Origin: an uncultured Bacteroidota bacterium
GTDB taxonomy: Bacteria > Bacteroidota > Bacteroidia > Chitinophagales > Saprospiraceae
Length of the DNA: 64,000 nt
Assembly: GCA_937872515.1 (NCBI GenBank)
Contig: CALMSX010000073.1
Coordinates: 62,001 to 126,000 of the forward strand
Direction of reading: 5' to 3'
This document shows, piece after piece, positions 62,950 through 64,000 of this stretch. A model generated the notes under the pieces. It did not search any database. It was not told where the DNA came from and saw nothing but the letters and a program-made list of their open reading frames with translations. Both the position numbers and the translations under genes were made by a program. Positions within the stretch are counted from its first letter, which is position 1, and each line of letters opens with the position of its first letter.

Positions 62950-64000
62950 ATGAAGCAAATCTACTTCTTTTTACTATTTATGCTGAGCACTCTTTGGGTT
63001 TCTGCTCAAGCTTCTTTTTCTGACGATTTTGAAAGTTATACCGTAGGTGAATACCTGGGTCCTCAGTCCGATAAATGGACCACCTGGAGTAATAAAGATG
63101 GATCTACTGAAGATACTAAAATTACTAATGTAAAGGCGGCAAGTGGAACAAAATCGATTTATTTTTCATCTTCCTCGACGACAGGAGGTCCTCAAGATGT
63201 TATATTTCCTTTCTCTGAATTGCATAATTCAGGTATTTTTACATTAAGTATGAAAATGTATATTGAGATAGGAAAAACTGCTTATTTTAATATTCAAGGA
63301 GATCAGACAGTGGGCAAAGTGTGGGCAATTGATGTAAATTTTAATGCTGATGGCTCTGTAGTATCATCGTCAGGAACAGCTTCATTATCTGATGGTAGTT
63401 TTCCTCAGGGAGAATGGTTTATCTATGAATTACATGGTAATTTAAGTTCAAATATTTGGACAATAAAAATTAATAATGTGTCTCTTGGTACTTTTTCCCT
63501 AGATGTTAATAAGGTTGCATCAATTGATATTTACCCTTCAAATGCAAATTCGTCTTTTTATATAGATGATTTTTATTATGCTCATGAGTCATTTGTGCCA
63601 AAACCCAATGATTTAGCTATCAGAAACTTGTCAGTTTTTCCAAAAGATATTGTTGGCCTTCAATCTAATCTAGGTATTAATTTAATAAACTTAGGTTCTT
63701 CAACAATTAATGAAATTGATTTAGAATACAACTACAATGGTAATTCTGGAAATAAAAATTTTAGTGGACTGAATATGGCATCTGGAGAAGTAAAAACACT
63801 TTTTTTTGATAACCAATATACTGTTGCAAATGGGGCAAATAAAATGACAGTAAGTGCAAAGCTTATAGGTTCAATAGATGAGGATACTTCAAACAATATA
63901 ACGAATTTAACTATAAATGGTGTCATACCTGCAGCTGATAAGTTTGTGATTGCGGAAGAAGCAACAGGCACCTGGTGTGGCTGGTGTCCACGTGGAGCCG
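62950..64000 (+). CDS. Secreted Omp28-like protein with thioredoxin-type CxxC, 3' end outside window
   Basis: The frame is open from ATG 62950 to the edge (350 residues seen, no stop). A signal peptide (MKQIYFFLLFMLSTLWVSAQ) is followed by a beta-rich jelly-roll-like domain (about 21-215: SFSDDFESY at the start, SSFYIDDFYYAHESF at the end), then a CARDB-like domain (about 220-325: LAIRNLSVFP, ANKMTVSAKL) and, just before the edge, EEATGTWCGWCPRGA. That last motif is typical of Omp28-related outer membrane proteins, which have a thioredoxin fold. The gene is noticeably more AT-rich and less codon-biased than its neighbours. Confidence 0.8.
   Translation, partial: MKQIYFFLLFMLSTLWVSAQASFSDDFESYTVGEYLGPQSDKWTTWSNKDGSTEDTKITNVKAASGTKSIYFSSSSTTGGPQDVIFPFSELHNSGIFTLSMKMYIEIGKTAYFNIQGDQTVGKVWAIDVNFNADGSVVSSSGTASLSDGSFPQGEWFIYELHGNLSSNIWTIKINNVSLGTFSLDVNKVASIDIYPSNANSSFYIDDFYYAHESFVPKPNDLAIRNLSVFPKDIVGLQSNLGINLINLGSSTINEIDLEYNYNGNSGNKNFSGLNMASGEVKTLFFDNQYTVANGANKMTVSAKLIGSIDEDTSNNITNLTINGVIPAADKFVIAEEATGTWCGWCPRGA

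Overview
The window looks like a chromosome segment of a Bacteroidota bacterium. Support comes from type IX secretion (T9SS) genes (porU, porV, porP, gldK), a secreted protein with a type A T9SS sorting tail, an Omp28-like protein, a DUF4369/DUF5106-type thioredoxin lipoprotein, and repeated matches to the Bacteroidota -7 promoter element TAnnTTTG. The giant cysteine-paired surface proteins and the carotenoid pair crtI-crtB would fit the Saprospiria/Chitinophagia side of the phylum, but that narrower placement is inference. I see no rRNA, tRNA, CRISPR array, transposase or phage gene.

Layout. 1-36380: four consecutive plus-strand genes encode giant secreted proteins (>=4012, 4470, about 1723 and 1505 residues). 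The first is cut by the left edge. They have different N-terminal halves (choice-of-anchor A, CBM4_9-like and MopE-like modules in the long pair; a four-fold roughly 170-residue module in the short pair), a variable number of Big_2-like Ig repeats (16, 18, 5, 2), and one shared C-terminal block: cadherin-like domains, an uncharacterised beta domain, and two dockerin-like D-x-N/D loops at the extreme end. 36627-37805: a smaller secreted protein with a true T9SS type A tail. 38090-40402: crtI-crtB. 40404-46766 (minus): porU, porV and a thioredoxin-like lipoprotein. 47000-49866 (plus): porP and gldK, without gldL/M/N after them. 49911-55448: murF, a divergent arginase-family gene (minus), a Glu/Leu-type amino acid dehydrogenase and an OmpA-family protein. 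55679-60698: pdhC, recR, an unusual glycosyltransferase fusion and an M20 amidohydrolase, packed as an operon. 60781-62816: trxB and fbaA. 62950-end: a partial Omp28-like gene.

How it fits together. The left half is cell-surface material. The centre encodes parts of the machine that exports and anchors such material: PorU sortase, PorV shuttle, PorP-type barrel and the GldK ring lipoprotein. The four giants do not end in the recognisable type A tail that the 36627 protein has, so how they are exported and attached is the main open question. The working hypothesis is that their shared C-terminal block, with its dockerin-like pair, is a sorting or attachment module. The right half is mostly housekeeping: peptidoglycan synthesis, pyruvate dehydrogenase, recombination repair, thioredoxin and glycolysis.
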